Shown piece after piece: positions 29,042-37,805 of a stretch of DNA of 64,000 nt; position 1 is the stretch's first letter; every line of letters starts with the position of its first letter. The notes beneath the pieces were generated by a model, which was not told the DNA's origin, did not search any database, and was given only the letters and a program-made list of their open reading frames with translations. This DNA is from Blattabacterium cuenoti BPAA (GTDB lineage: Bacteria > Bacteroidota > Bacteroidia > Flavobacteriales > Blattabacteriaceae). The DNA lies in NCBI RefSeq assembly GCF_000348805.1, contig NC_020510.1:1-64000 (forward strand), written 5' to 3'. The translations under genes and the position numbers were made by a program.

Positions 29042-31933
29042 ATGAAAGAGGATGACGTTAGAAAAAAAAATTTTTATCATAGACATATAGGACCGTCTTG
29101 TAATGAAATTAATAATATGTTAAAAGAATTACAATATTCTTCTATTAAGAATTTTGTAAATCAAACTATTCCCAAACAAATCCGTTTAAAAAAAAAATTA
29201 AATCTTCCTAATTCTATTTCTGAATATCGATATTTAAATCACATTTATAGAATAAGTAAAAAAAATAAAACTTATCGTTCTTATATAGGATTAGGATATA
29301 AAAATACTATAACTCCAAGTGTTATTCAAAGAAATATTTTAGAAAATCCGAGTTGGTATACTCCATATACTCCTTATCAATCAGAAATATCTCAAGGACG
29401 TTTAGAAGCTTTAATCAATTTTCAAACTATGATTTCAGATTTAACCGGAATGAAAATCAGTAATGCTTCTATGTTAGATGAATCTACAGCTGCCGCTGAT
29501 GCTATGTTCATGATTTATCATGAAAAAATAAAAAAAAATCAAATAGATAATGATTATCATTTTTTTATTTCGGATGAAATCCTTCCACAAACTTTTGCTG
29601 TTTTAAAAACAAGATGTTTTGGATTAGGAATCCATATTATAAATGATTCTCATAAAAATTTAAAAAGAAAATATAATAATAAAAAAATATTCGGATTAAT
29701 AATATCTTATCCATCTAGTCTAGGAGAAATATATGATTATACTGAAACAGTTCAGTATGCAAAATGTCATAACATATCAATCATAGTTTCTACAGATCTT
29801 TTGTCTTTATCTCTGTTAAAACCCCCTGGAGAATGGGGTGCGGACGTAGTTATAGGATCCAGTCAGTCTTTTGGAATTCCTATGGGATATGGAGGGCCTC
29901 ATGCTGCTTTTTTTTCTACTCATGAACAATATAAACGTTTTCTTCCAGGAAGAATTATAGGAATATCTGTAGATCGAAAAAATAAAAAAGCTTTTCGTAT
30001 GGCTTTACAAACAAGAGAACAACATATTAAAAGAGAAAAAGCAACTTCTAACATCTGTACATCACAAGTACTTCCTGCTGTAATGGCTTCTATGTATGCT
30101 TTATATCACGGAAAAAAAGGATTAATAGAAATAGCAAAATGTATTCATGAATATACTAAAAAACTAGAATTTTTATTGATTAATAATATCAATCATCTTC
30201 TTCAAGTAAATACTTTTTACTTTGATACTCTTAGAATTAAAACAGATCTTATAAGTAAAATAAAAACAGTGTCAGAACGTAAAAAAACTAATTTTAGATA
30301 TGTTAATAAAAATCATTTAACTATTACTTTAGATGAAACTACTTGTCAAGAAGATATAAATCATATTCTATCAATTTTTTACGAAGCATATAATCAAGAT
30401 AAGAAAACACATAAAAAAATAAAATATCATACAAGTATTCATGATCAATATAGATTTCCTAGTTTTTTAGAAAGAACTTCTAATTTTTTAGAACATAAAG
30501 TTTTTCATAATTTTCATTCAGAAAACGAGCTCATACGTTATATCAAGAGATTAGAAAAAAAAGATATTTCCTTAATTCATTCTATGATTCCACTTGGATC
30601 ATGTACTATGAAATTAAATGCTTCTTCTGAATTATTTTCTTTAAGTCAACATGAATGGAAAAATGTACATCCTTTTGTTCCTGAAAAACAAGCAATGGGG
30701 TATCATTTTGTTATTCGAAAATTAAAGAAATATTTAAAAGAAATTACTGGATTTTCTGGAGTTTCTTTACAACCAAATTCAGGAGCTCAAGGAGAATACG
30801 CTGGACTCATGGTTATAAAACATTATCATCATTCATTACAAGAACATCAAAGAAATATAGCTTTAATTCCTTCTTCTTCTCATGGAACGAATCCTGCATC
30901 AGCAAATATGGCCGGAATGAAAGTTATATTAATAGATACAACCAGTAATGGTTCTATTGATAAGAATGATTTATTAAAAAAAGTAAAGGAAAATAAAGAT
31001 TTATTATCTGTATTAATGATCACTTATCCTTCCACTTATGGTATATATGAAAAAAATATTCAGGAAATTATAAATATCATTCATGAAAATGGAGGTCAAG
31101 TTTATATGGATGGGGCCAATATGAATGCTCAAGTAGGATTAATTAAACCCGCATATTTAGGTGTAGATGTTTGTCATCTTAATCTTCATAAAACCTTTGC
31201 GATTCCTCATGGAGGAGGAGGGCCTGGAATGGGTCCTATTTGTGTAGCTTCACATTTGAAACCTTTTTTACCCAATCATCCTTTTCCAAAAAGGAATAAA
31301 AAAAACGAAAAAATATTAACTATTTCCTCTTCTCCATATGGTTCTTCTTTAATTTTAACAATTTCTTATGCTTATATTCGTTTATTAGGCCCAGATGGGC
31401 TTAGAAAATGTACAGAAATATCTGTGTTGAATGCAAATTACATCAAAGAAAAATTGATGAAATTTTATAACATATTATATGTGGGAGAAAATAATACTGT
31501 GGCACATGAGTTTATTATAGATTGTCGAATTTTTAATAGACCTACGAATATAGGAGTTATAGATATAGCCAAAAGAATGATGGATTATGGATATCATGCT
31601 CCCACTATATCCTTTCCTGTAGAAGGATGTATGATGATAGAACCTACAGAAAGTGAATCTAAAGAAGAATTAGATCGTTTTATTGAAACTCTCATCAGTA
31701 TAAGACAAGAAATTAAGGAAATTGAGAATGGAAAATTTTCCAAGAAAAATAATGTGTTAAAAAATGCTCCACATAGTATAGATATTTTGACTCAAAATGA
31801 ATGGAAATATCCTTATAGTAGAGAAAAAGCAGCTTATCCTTTATCTTGGATTAAAGAAAGAAAATTTTGGCCATCAGTCAATCGTGTTGATGATGGATAT
31901 GGAGACAGAAATTTAATATGTACATGTATATAA
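29042..31933 (+). CDS. gcvP: glycine dehydrogenase (decarboxylating), P-protein
   Basis: PLP enzyme of the glycine cleavage system, releasing CO2 from glycine and passing the aminomethyl group to the lipoylated H-protein. The 963-residue form is the full single-chain type with N- and C-terminal halves. The PLP-binding Lys lies in LHKTFAIPHGGGGPG (about residue 716). The frame is open upstream to an ATG at 28970, but the extension is hydrophobic and unlike the family. The ATG at 29042 precedes the expected RHIGPS segment and is preferred. The T and H proteins are not in the window. Confidence 0.96.
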   Translation: MKEDDVRKKNFYHRHIGPSCNEINNMLKELQYSSIKNFVNQTIPKQIRLKKKLNLPNSISEYRYLNHIYRISKKNKTYRSYIGLGYKNTITPSVIQRNILENPSWYTPYTPYQSEISQGRLEALINFQTMISDLTGMKISNASMLDESTAAADAMFMIYHEKIKKNQIDNDYHFFISDEILPQTFAVLKTRCFGLGIHIINDSHKNLKRKYNNKKIFGLIISYPSSLGEIYDYTETVQYAKCHNISIIVSTDLLSLSLLKPPGEWGADVVIGSSQSFGIPMGYGGPHAAFFSTHEQYKRFLPGRIIGISVDRKNKKAFRMALQTREQHIKREKATSNICTSQVLPAVMASMYALYHGKKGLIEIAKCIHEYTKKLEFLLINNINHLLQVNTFYFDTLRIKTDLISKIKTVSERKKTNFRYVNKNHLTITLDETTCQEDINHILSIFYEAYNQDKKTHKKIKYHTSIHDQYRFPSFLERTSNFLEHKVFHNFHSENELIRYIKRLEKKDISLIHSMIPLGSCTMKLNASSELFSLSQHEWKNVHPFVPEKQAMGYHFVIRKLKKYLKEITGFSGVSLQPNSGAQGEYAGLMVIKHYHHSLQEHQRNIALIPSSSHGTNPASANMAGMKVILIDTTSNGSIDKNDLLKKVKENKDLLSVLMITYPSTYGIYEKNIQEIINIIHENGGQVYMDGANMNAQVGLIKPAYLGVDVCHLNLHKTFAIPHGGGGPGMGPICVASHLKPFLPNHPFPKRNKKNEKILTISSSPYGSSLILTISYAYIRLLGPDGLRKCTEISVLNANYIKEKLMKFYNILYVGENNTVAHEFIIDCRIFNRPTNIGVIDIAKRMMDYGYHAPTISFPVEGCMMIEPTESESKEELDRFIETLISIRQEIKEIENGKFSKKNNVLKNAPHSIDILTQNEWKYPYSREKAAYPLSWIKERKFWPSVNRVDDGYGDRNLICTCI

Positions 31934-31953
31934 TTTATATAGTTATTGATTTA

Positions 31954-32988
31954 TTATGAAAATGTTTTAAACTTGGAATATGGAGTGATGTGAATAGAAT
32001 CAAATAATTTTCTTTCATATTTTAGTAATCCTGTTATGGCGATCATGGCCCCATTGTCTGTAGTGTATTCTTTTTTTGGTATAAAAATTTCTAATTTTTT
32101 GTTTTTTTTCGACAAAGACATAAATAATCTTCTGATTTCATGATTAGCAGATACTCCTCCTGCTAAAACTATTCTGAAAATACCAGTTTGTGAAATAGCT
32201 TTTTCTACTTTTTCTAAAAGTATTTCTGCTATAATATTTTGTATGGAAGCACAAATGTCAGATAAATTTTGTTTTACAAATAATGTATTTTTCTTTAATT
32301 TTTTCTTTATAAATTGTGATACATCACTTTTGAATCCACTAAAACTGAAGTCTAGTCCACTGACTATAGGTTTTGAAAAAATAAATTTTTTTTGATTTCC
32401 ATTTTTAGAAAAAAACTCTATCATAGGTCCACCAGGATAATAAAATCCCAATATTCTAGCTATTTTATCTAAAGATTCTCCCACAGAATCATCTAAAGTA
32501 GATCCTAATATTTCCATTTGAAAAAAATCGTTTACTTTTATAATTTGAGTATGACCTCCACTTATAACCAAACCTAAAAATGGAAAATTTGGATAAGAAT
32601 TGTTAATGTTCGCATTTTGTATAAAATGAGAGAGTATGTGAGCTTGTACATGATTTACAGTTAATAATGGAATCTCTAATCCCATGGAAAATGATTTTGC
32701 GAAAGAAGCTCCTACTAATAAAGGACCAATTAATCCTGGACCTAAAGTAAAAGATATAGCATTAATTCGGTCTCTATGAATTTTTGCTGAAAAAATCGCT
32801 TGTTGAACTGCTTTTGTGATATTTTGATCATGTAATCTTGAAGCTAATTCAGGAACAACTCCTCCATATTTACTATGAATTTTTTGATGAATTATAATAT
32901 TGGACAATACTTTTCTATTTTGAATAATAGAAACACCTGTATCATCACAAGATGATTCTATCCCAAGAATTATTGTTTTTTTTTTCAT
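31954..32988 (-). CDS. tsaD: tRNA N6-threonylcarbamoyladenosine synthase subunit TsaD
   Basis: Transfers the threonylcarbamoyl group to A37 of ANN-decoding tRNAs. The 344-residue ASKHA-fold protein begins ILGIESSCDDTGVS and has metal ligands in NHVQAH (His113, His117), the glycine loop VSGGHTQI and FSFSGFKSDV. An open extension upstream to 33042 exists, but the ATG at 32988 gives the family-typical N-terminus. It diverges from the tamB-like gene with only 24 bp between start codons, so their promoters must overlap each other's coding starts or leaders. Confidence 0.96.
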   Translation of the reverse strand: MKKKTIILGIESSCDDTGVSIIQNRKVLSNIIIHQKIHSKYGGVVPELASRLHDQNITKAVQQAIFSAKIHRDRINAISFTLGPGLIGPLLVGASFAKSFSMGLEIPLLTVNHVQAHILSHFIQNANINNSYPNFPFLGLVISGGHTQIIKVNDFFQMEILGSTLDDSVGESLDKIARILGFYYPGGPMIEFFSKNGNQKKFIFSKPIVSGLDFSFSGFKSDVSQFIKKKLKKNTLFVKQNLSDICASIQNIIAEILLEKVEKAISQTGIFRIVLAGGVSANHEIRRLFMSLSKKNKKLEIFIPKKEYTTDNGAMIAITGLLKYERKLFDSIHITPYSKFKTFS

Positions 32989-33012
32989 AAAAAAATAACG
33001 ATATCTTTGAAA

Positions 33013-36000
33013 ATGAATAATATTTTTTTTTATCAATTTCAAAAAAAAAGAACCCTTATTCTACTTTTTTTATTAGGATTTCTTTTATTTTCTGTTTATT
33101 ATCAGAAACAGAAAATAAAAGAAAAAGTTTCCACATTTTTTTTGAAAATTTTTTTGAAAAAAGTAAGGAATCATTGGAATGAAAAAATTATTATCAAACA
33201 TGCCTCTATTAATTTTTTAGAAAGAGAACTTATTTTTAAAGATCTAAAAATTTTAGATCATCATCGTTTTTCTTTTATTCATATATCTAAATGTAAAATA
33301 TCCATTGATAATTTACTTTATTTTATTTTTGTAAATTCAGAACATTTAAAAATAAGAAATATTTTCATTGAAAATTCTTCTTTTTTTATAAAAAAATATT
33401 TTAAAGAAAAAGAAAATAATATTCTTTTTTTTATCAAAAATTTTTTGATTCATAAAAAATTAAATAAATCTCGCATCAATTTTATTACCTGTTCCAAATT
33501 AACAATCAATCAATCTTATTTAGAATATCAGAATACAAGTTTTAATAAAAAGATTTTTCAATATTTTTTTTCTAGTTGGATAACTAATATTCAAATTGAT
33601 AATACAAAAATAAAAGCTTCTATTTTTTCTTTTCAATCTAAAAAAGGATTTATTAAAAAAAATAAATTTCCTTTCATAAGACATTTATCTTGTGATTTAA
33701 TATATTATTATTCAGTTCCAAAACTAAAAGGAAAGAATGTCTTCTTAAAAACAACTAGTAGTTCTTTAAAAGGAAATTTCACTTTATTTCAAACTCAAGA
33801 AAGTAAAAATGTTTTTCCAAAAAAAAACATACAATGCCAAATTTTAGAAGGATCAAAATTAGGTTCAGATCTTGGAGTTTTGTTTTATAACAAATGGAAC
33901 TCTTGCTCGAAAATATTTATTCAAGGTACTATTCATGGAAATTTTAATGATGAAAACAAAATGTTTGTTCTTTACAATATTTCTATAACAGATTCAAAAA
34001 AGAACAAATTATTCGCAAATCAAATTCATATTTTTTATGATGTAAAAAAGAAATGGAAAAAAATAAAGTTTTTTAAAACTTTTTTTCAATTCCATCCTTC
34101 TGATATGAAAAAAACAATTCTATATAATTTGGATTCAACATTTCAATTTTCTAGACTGTTTTTTAATTTAAAACAACCTATTATTTATCAAGGAGATTTC
34201 CTACTATCCTCATTCGGAAACAAAAAGAATTTAATAAAAATAAAAGGAATTGTTAAAAATCGTTTTTTCGTAGTTAAAATAACTACTTACGTTTATTTTT
34301 CGAATCAACAATATATAGGTAAAATTTTTATAGAAAAAAAATATTTTTTTTTAAGGAAAAAACCAATTATAAATACAACATTATCAAACTTATGTATTCT
34401 AAATTTAAAAAAAAATTTTTATAATGTTTTTATAACTCTACTATTTTCTTATTCAGAATATAAAATCCATTTTACAGGAAAAGTATTTGAAAATCTTCAA
34501 AATATATATGTTAATATATACAATAAAAACAAAATTAATAGAAGGATTAAAATAATATTTATCAATAATCATAAAAATCAGTCTTTTCAAAAGATCAGGA
34601 TAAACATGCATGATATGATTATTGGTCATATTTATGGATATATAAAATGGAAAAATTTATTCAAAATTTATTGTTTAAAAAATCCATATAATAAAAAAGA
34701 AACCCAATATGTAAAATTTAATTTTTTGATTAAAAAATCTTTTTTTGATCTTATAGAACCAATGAAAAACAGAAATATACTTTCTGATATTCAAATTTCA
34801 GGAGAAAAAAAAGATAATACATTCAAAATGATTTTTTATACAAAATCCATACAATTAAATAATATTTTGATTGATCAATTATTTGTAATGATAGATTCTT
34901 CTTTGAAAGAAAAAATAAAGATTCATGTAGAAAAAATCATTTCTAAAAATTTTTTTTCTAAAAAAATAAATATATCTATTTTCGATTATACAAATTTTTG
35001 GATAATAAACTCTAAGTTTTTTTTCAAATTAAAAAAACAAGAATACAAGGAACAAATACTGAATTTTTTTTGCAAAACAAAAGGAAATGTTCTCACATGT
35101 AATCCCTTTCTTTCTAAATTAAATATAAATGGAAATAATTGGATGATTGATTATAATTATCCTAACAATTTAGGAATCATTAAAATCGATTTAATCCATC
35201 AAAAATATATTATTGATAATATTATTTTTTCCTATGAAAAACAGAAAATTATTGTTAATGCAAATTGTATTAAAAATAAACAAAAAATGTTTCAATTTTA
35301 TCTCAAAAATGTACCATTAAAAAAAATCATATTTAATAAAAATATAGATGGATTAGCAAATGGTTTTTTTTGTTATAAAAATGTTTATAATAAAATTGAA
35401 CCTAACATTAATATAGATATTAAAAATTTTTCAATTGGAAAGAAATTTTTAGGAAATTTTTCCATTTATTCTTTAAAAAAAAATAAAAAAGATTATGAGA
35501 TTAATGGAATTCTTAGAAAAAATTCTTGTGATATTTTGAAAATATTTGGAAATATTAAAAATGAATACCCAAATCAACCCCAACTTAATTTGGATATCAT
35601 CATTCAAAATTTGAAAATAAATAATTTTTCTTTTTTTTGGAAAAAAATGAATACCGAAATCAGAGGAAATATAACAGGAAAAATACAAATTTTTGGTCAT
35701 TTGAATGACCCTCATTATTTCGGAAAATTAGAAATTTCAAAATTTGGAATCAAAATCAATTCTGCAAAGACAAATTATGAAATTATAAATCCTGCTTATA
35801 TCAATATTTTTTCTGAATTTTGCACTTTATCCACTTCTTATTTCGTAGATACTAAATATAATACAACAGGATATATTAATGGTTTTTTTTCACACAAAAA
35901 CCTTATTCAATGGAATTTAATAAAATTATCTATCAATACAAAAAATTTGCTTGTTTTAGATTCGGATGAAACACACAACAATTTTTTATTTGGAAAGATC

Positions 36001-36819
36001 TTTACTCATGGAAAAATTCAAATAACAAAAAGAGAAAATCGTACTCTGATTTCCATGAAAAATGGAGAAATTTTGAATTCTTCTCATTTATACATTAAAC
36101 CTAAAATATTAGAATTTCATAAAAAAAATCTATCCAAAAAAAAATTAAATGATCTCAAAAAAAAAGAAGAAGATGATTCTTTACTAATAGATATTAATAC
36201 TATTATAAATCAAAATACAAAAGTATCAATATTCTTAGATAAAAATCATTTTATTGAATTTAGAGGAGAAGGTTCTTTTTCAATAAAAAAAACATTCAAA
36301 AAGAATGTACAAACTAGTGGTAGATATTTTGTAAAAGATGGATTTTATCATTTTTATAAAAATGATAAAATTCCCATAAAGTTAGAAAAAACATTCAAAA
36401 TAAAACCGGGAGGATCTATTACTTGGAAAAATGACTTTTATCAATCGAATATGATTAATCTCATTGCTTATGAGACTAAATACGTATACAATATTATTGA
36501 ATATATAGAAGATTTTTTCATAGAAGAAAATTCAAAGAATCATAAAAATATAATATTTACAGAATTAAGAATTCATATTTCCGGTAAAATACAAAAACCT
36601 AATATTAATATGGATATTCTTTTTCCTGATACTCAGAAAAGTATACAAAAAAAACTATCAGAAAAATTAAACTCTTTTGAAGAAAAAACAATGCAATTTG
36701 TATCTATTCTAATATTAGAAAAATTTTTTATAAAAAAAAATTTTTTCTATTTTTCTATATATGAAATTATTTTGAACAAAATAAAAAATATATTATCATC
36801 ATATAATAATCCAAATTAA
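33013..36819 (+). CDS. TamB-like translocation and assembly module / AsmA-type inter-membrane protein
   Basis: Large (1268 residues) predicted periplasm-spanning protein with one N-terminal membrane helix (about 10-27) and long beta-rich repeats. The conserved TamB C-terminal domain shows SGRYFVKDGFYHFYKND and KPGGSITWKNDFYQS (about 1100-1150). Family roles include outer-membrane protein assembly and phospholipid transport between membranes. The sequence is very A/T-rich and Lys/Asn/Phe-rich but uninterrupted. A TTG six bases upstream (33007) is also possible. Its partner (TamA/BamA-like) is not in the window. Confidence 0.85.
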   Translation: MNNIFFYQFQKKRTLILLFLLGFLLFSVYYQKQKIKEKVSTFFLKIFLKKVRNHWNEKIIIKHASINFLERELIFKDLKILDHHRFSFIHISKCKISIDNLLYFIFVNSEHLKIRNIFIENSSFFIKKYFKEKENNILFFIKNFLIHKKLNKSRINFITCSKLTINQSYLEYQNTSFNKKIFQYFFSSWITNIQIDNTKIKASIFSFQSKKGFIKKNKFPFIRHLSCDLIYYYSVPKLKGKNVFLKTTSSSLKGNFTLFQTQESKNVFPKKNIQCQILEGSKLGSDLGVLFYNKWNSCSKIFIQGTIHGNFNDENKMFVLYNISITDSKKNKLFANQIHIFYDVKKKWKKIKFFKTFFQFHPSDMKKTILYNLDSTFQFSRLFFNLKQPIIYQGDFLLSSFGNKKNLIKIKGIVKNRFFVVKITTYVYFSNQQYIGKIFIEKKYFFLRKKPIINTTLSNLCILNLKKNFYNVFITLLFSYSEYKIHFTGKVFENLQNIYVNIYNKNKINRRIKIIFINNHKNQSFQKIRINMHDMIIGHIYGYIKWKNLFKIYCLKNPYNKKETQYVKFNFLIKKSFFDLIEPMKNRNILSDIQISGEKKDNTFKMIFYTKSIQLNNILIDQLFVMIDSSLKEKIKIHVEKIISKNFFSKKINISIFDYTNFWIINSKFFFKLKKQEYKEQILNFFCKTKGNVLTCNPFLSKLNINGNNWMIDYNYPNNLGIIKIDLIHQKYIIDNIIFSYEKQKIIVNANCIKNKQKMFQFYLKNVPLKKIIFNKNIDGLANGFFCYKNVYNKIEPNINIDIKNFSIGKKFLGNFSIYSLKKNKKDYEINGILRKNSCDILKIFGNIKNEYPNQPQLNLDIIIQNLKINNFSFFWKKMNTEIRGNITGKIQIFGHLNDPHYFGKLEISKFGIKINSAKTNYEIINPAYINIFSEFCTLSTSYFVDTKYNTTGYINGFFSHKNLIQWNLIKLSINTKNLLVLDSDETHNNFLFGKIFTHGKIQITKRENRTLISMKNGEILNSSHLYIKPKILEFHKKNLSKKKLNDLKKKEEDDSLLIDINTIINQNTKVSIFLDKNHFIEFRGEGSFSIKKTFKKNVQTSGRYFVKDGFYHFYKNDKIPIKLEKTFKIKPGGSITWKNDFYQSNMINLIAYETKYVYNIIEYIEDFFIEENSKNHKNIIFTELRIHISGKIQKPNINMDILFPDTQKSIQKKLSEKLNSFEEKTMQFVSILILEKFFIKKNFFYFSIYEIILNKIKNILSSYNNPN

Positions 36820-37178
36820 TCAATTTATAAATAATCGTTATATCTTTTGAAGATTTTCAAAATTGTTGTTACATAATTTTTTGTAATTAAAAAATGATTA
36901 TAGTTTTTTTTTAATGAAACAAGAAAAAAAAATGCACGATATGTTAATTAATTTCATTTTTAGAATGAAAAATCAAGAAATATAAAATTCTTGATCTCAT
37001 TTTAGGAAATTATATGTAATTGACTGCAAATAAATTATGAAATTGATTCTATCATAGAATAAAAACTATAAAATATATTGAAAAACAAGAATTTATTTCT
37101 TAAAAAGAAAGTTTTGTATCTTGGTATTTTAATACCTTATATTTAAAAAAAATTCATAAAAAATAAAAATATAAAACA
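36820..37178 (+). other. 359-bp intergenic region with nested inverted repeats
   Basis: This is the longest gap without a gene. It holds two adjacent perfect stems: 36952-36958 with 36964-36970 (7 bp, 5-nt loop) and 36972-36979 with 36988-36995 (8 bp, 8-nt loop). An alternative long imperfect hairpin spans about 36959-37006, in which AATGA of the first stem pairs with TCATT at 36997-37001 instead. A small palindrome, GGTAT/ATACC, lies at 37123-37136. A 23-codon ORF from 36914 looks meaningless. No tRNA, SRP RNA or RNase P pattern was recognised. It may be a leader, a small RNA or gene debris. Confidence 0.5.
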
Positions 37179-37685
37179 ATGATTCTAAGATATAATACAG
37201 ACGAAATCGACAATACTATTGTTAGAAAATTAAACATAAATGCTAGAACTCCCTACACTGAAATCAGTAAACAAATCAGTCAAGAAATCAAACCATTATC
37301 TGTTGGAACCGTTCATGTTAGAGTAAAAAAATTAGAAGATGCAGGAATTATAAAGGGAAGTACTTTAATTATAGGATATGAGTCATTAGGATTTCATTTA
37401 ATAGCTTTCGTAGGAATTTTATCGGATTCTCGTGAATCTAAATTAGTAAAAGAAGAATTAAAAAAAATACCAAATATAGTTCAACTCTATATCACTTCAG
37501 GAAAATATAATCTATTTTGTAGAATTATTGCTAGAGATCCTTCAGATGCAAGAGATGTGATTTCTAAAATAGGGGAAATAAAAGGAGTACTCAGAACAGA
37601 ATCTACTATTTGTCTAGAAGAAAGTATCAATGATGAAAATAGATTATTATCCAATATTTTACAAAAACATCAAAACATCTTATAA
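37179..37685 (+). CDS. Lrp/AsnC family transcriptional regulator
   Basis: One of the few DNA-binding regulators visible. The 168-residue protein has an N-terminal winged helix (about 8-60: LDxxIVRKL-like start, then VGTVHVRVKKLEDAGII recognition region) and a C-terminal RAM ligand-sensing domain (LIAFVGIL, ITSGKYNLFCRIIARD). It is slightly longer than typical Lrp because of a short insertion in the helix-turn-helix region (SQEIKPLS). The 359-bp non-coding region upstream contains inverted repeats that could serve in its own control. The effector is unknown; amino acids are usual for the family. Confidence 0.92.
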   Translation: MILRYNTDEIDNTIVRKLNINARTPYTEISKQISQEIKPLSVGTVHVRVKKLEDAGIIKGSTLIIGYESLGFHLIAFVGILSDSRESKLVKEELKKIPNIVQLYITSGKYNLFCRIIARDPSDARDVISKIGEIKGVLRTESTICLEESINDENRLLSNILQKHQNIL

Positions 37686-37736
37686 ATTATAAATAATATA
37701 ATTGGAAATTCTTATTATCTATCATTTAAATATGAA

Positions 37737-37766
37737 TTTTTTTCTTTAAAAAAGAAAAAAATTTTT
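37737..37766 (+). terminator. possible AT-only terminator after the Lrp-type gene
   Basis: An 11-bp inverted repeat (37737-37747 with 37751-37761, 3-nt loop) is followed by TTTTT. The stem is almost purely A-T and therefore weak. It lies 52 bp after the regulator stop and 40 bp before the HD-domain gene. Confidence 0.35.
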
Positions 37767-37805
37767 CCTTCCGAAAAAATGGCTTAGGCTCCAATTTTTT
37801 AGGTA

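Noticed and set aside
31920..31945. TATATAA/TTATATA palindrome between gcvP and tsaD
   Set aside because: Only A-T pairs with almost no loop and no T run; expected by chance at this base composition.
36914..36985. 23-codon ORF in the intergenic region before the Lrp-type gene
   Set aside because: Short, Lys/Met-rich, no family resemblance, and it coincides with inverted repeats; chance ORF in AT-rich DNA is more likely.
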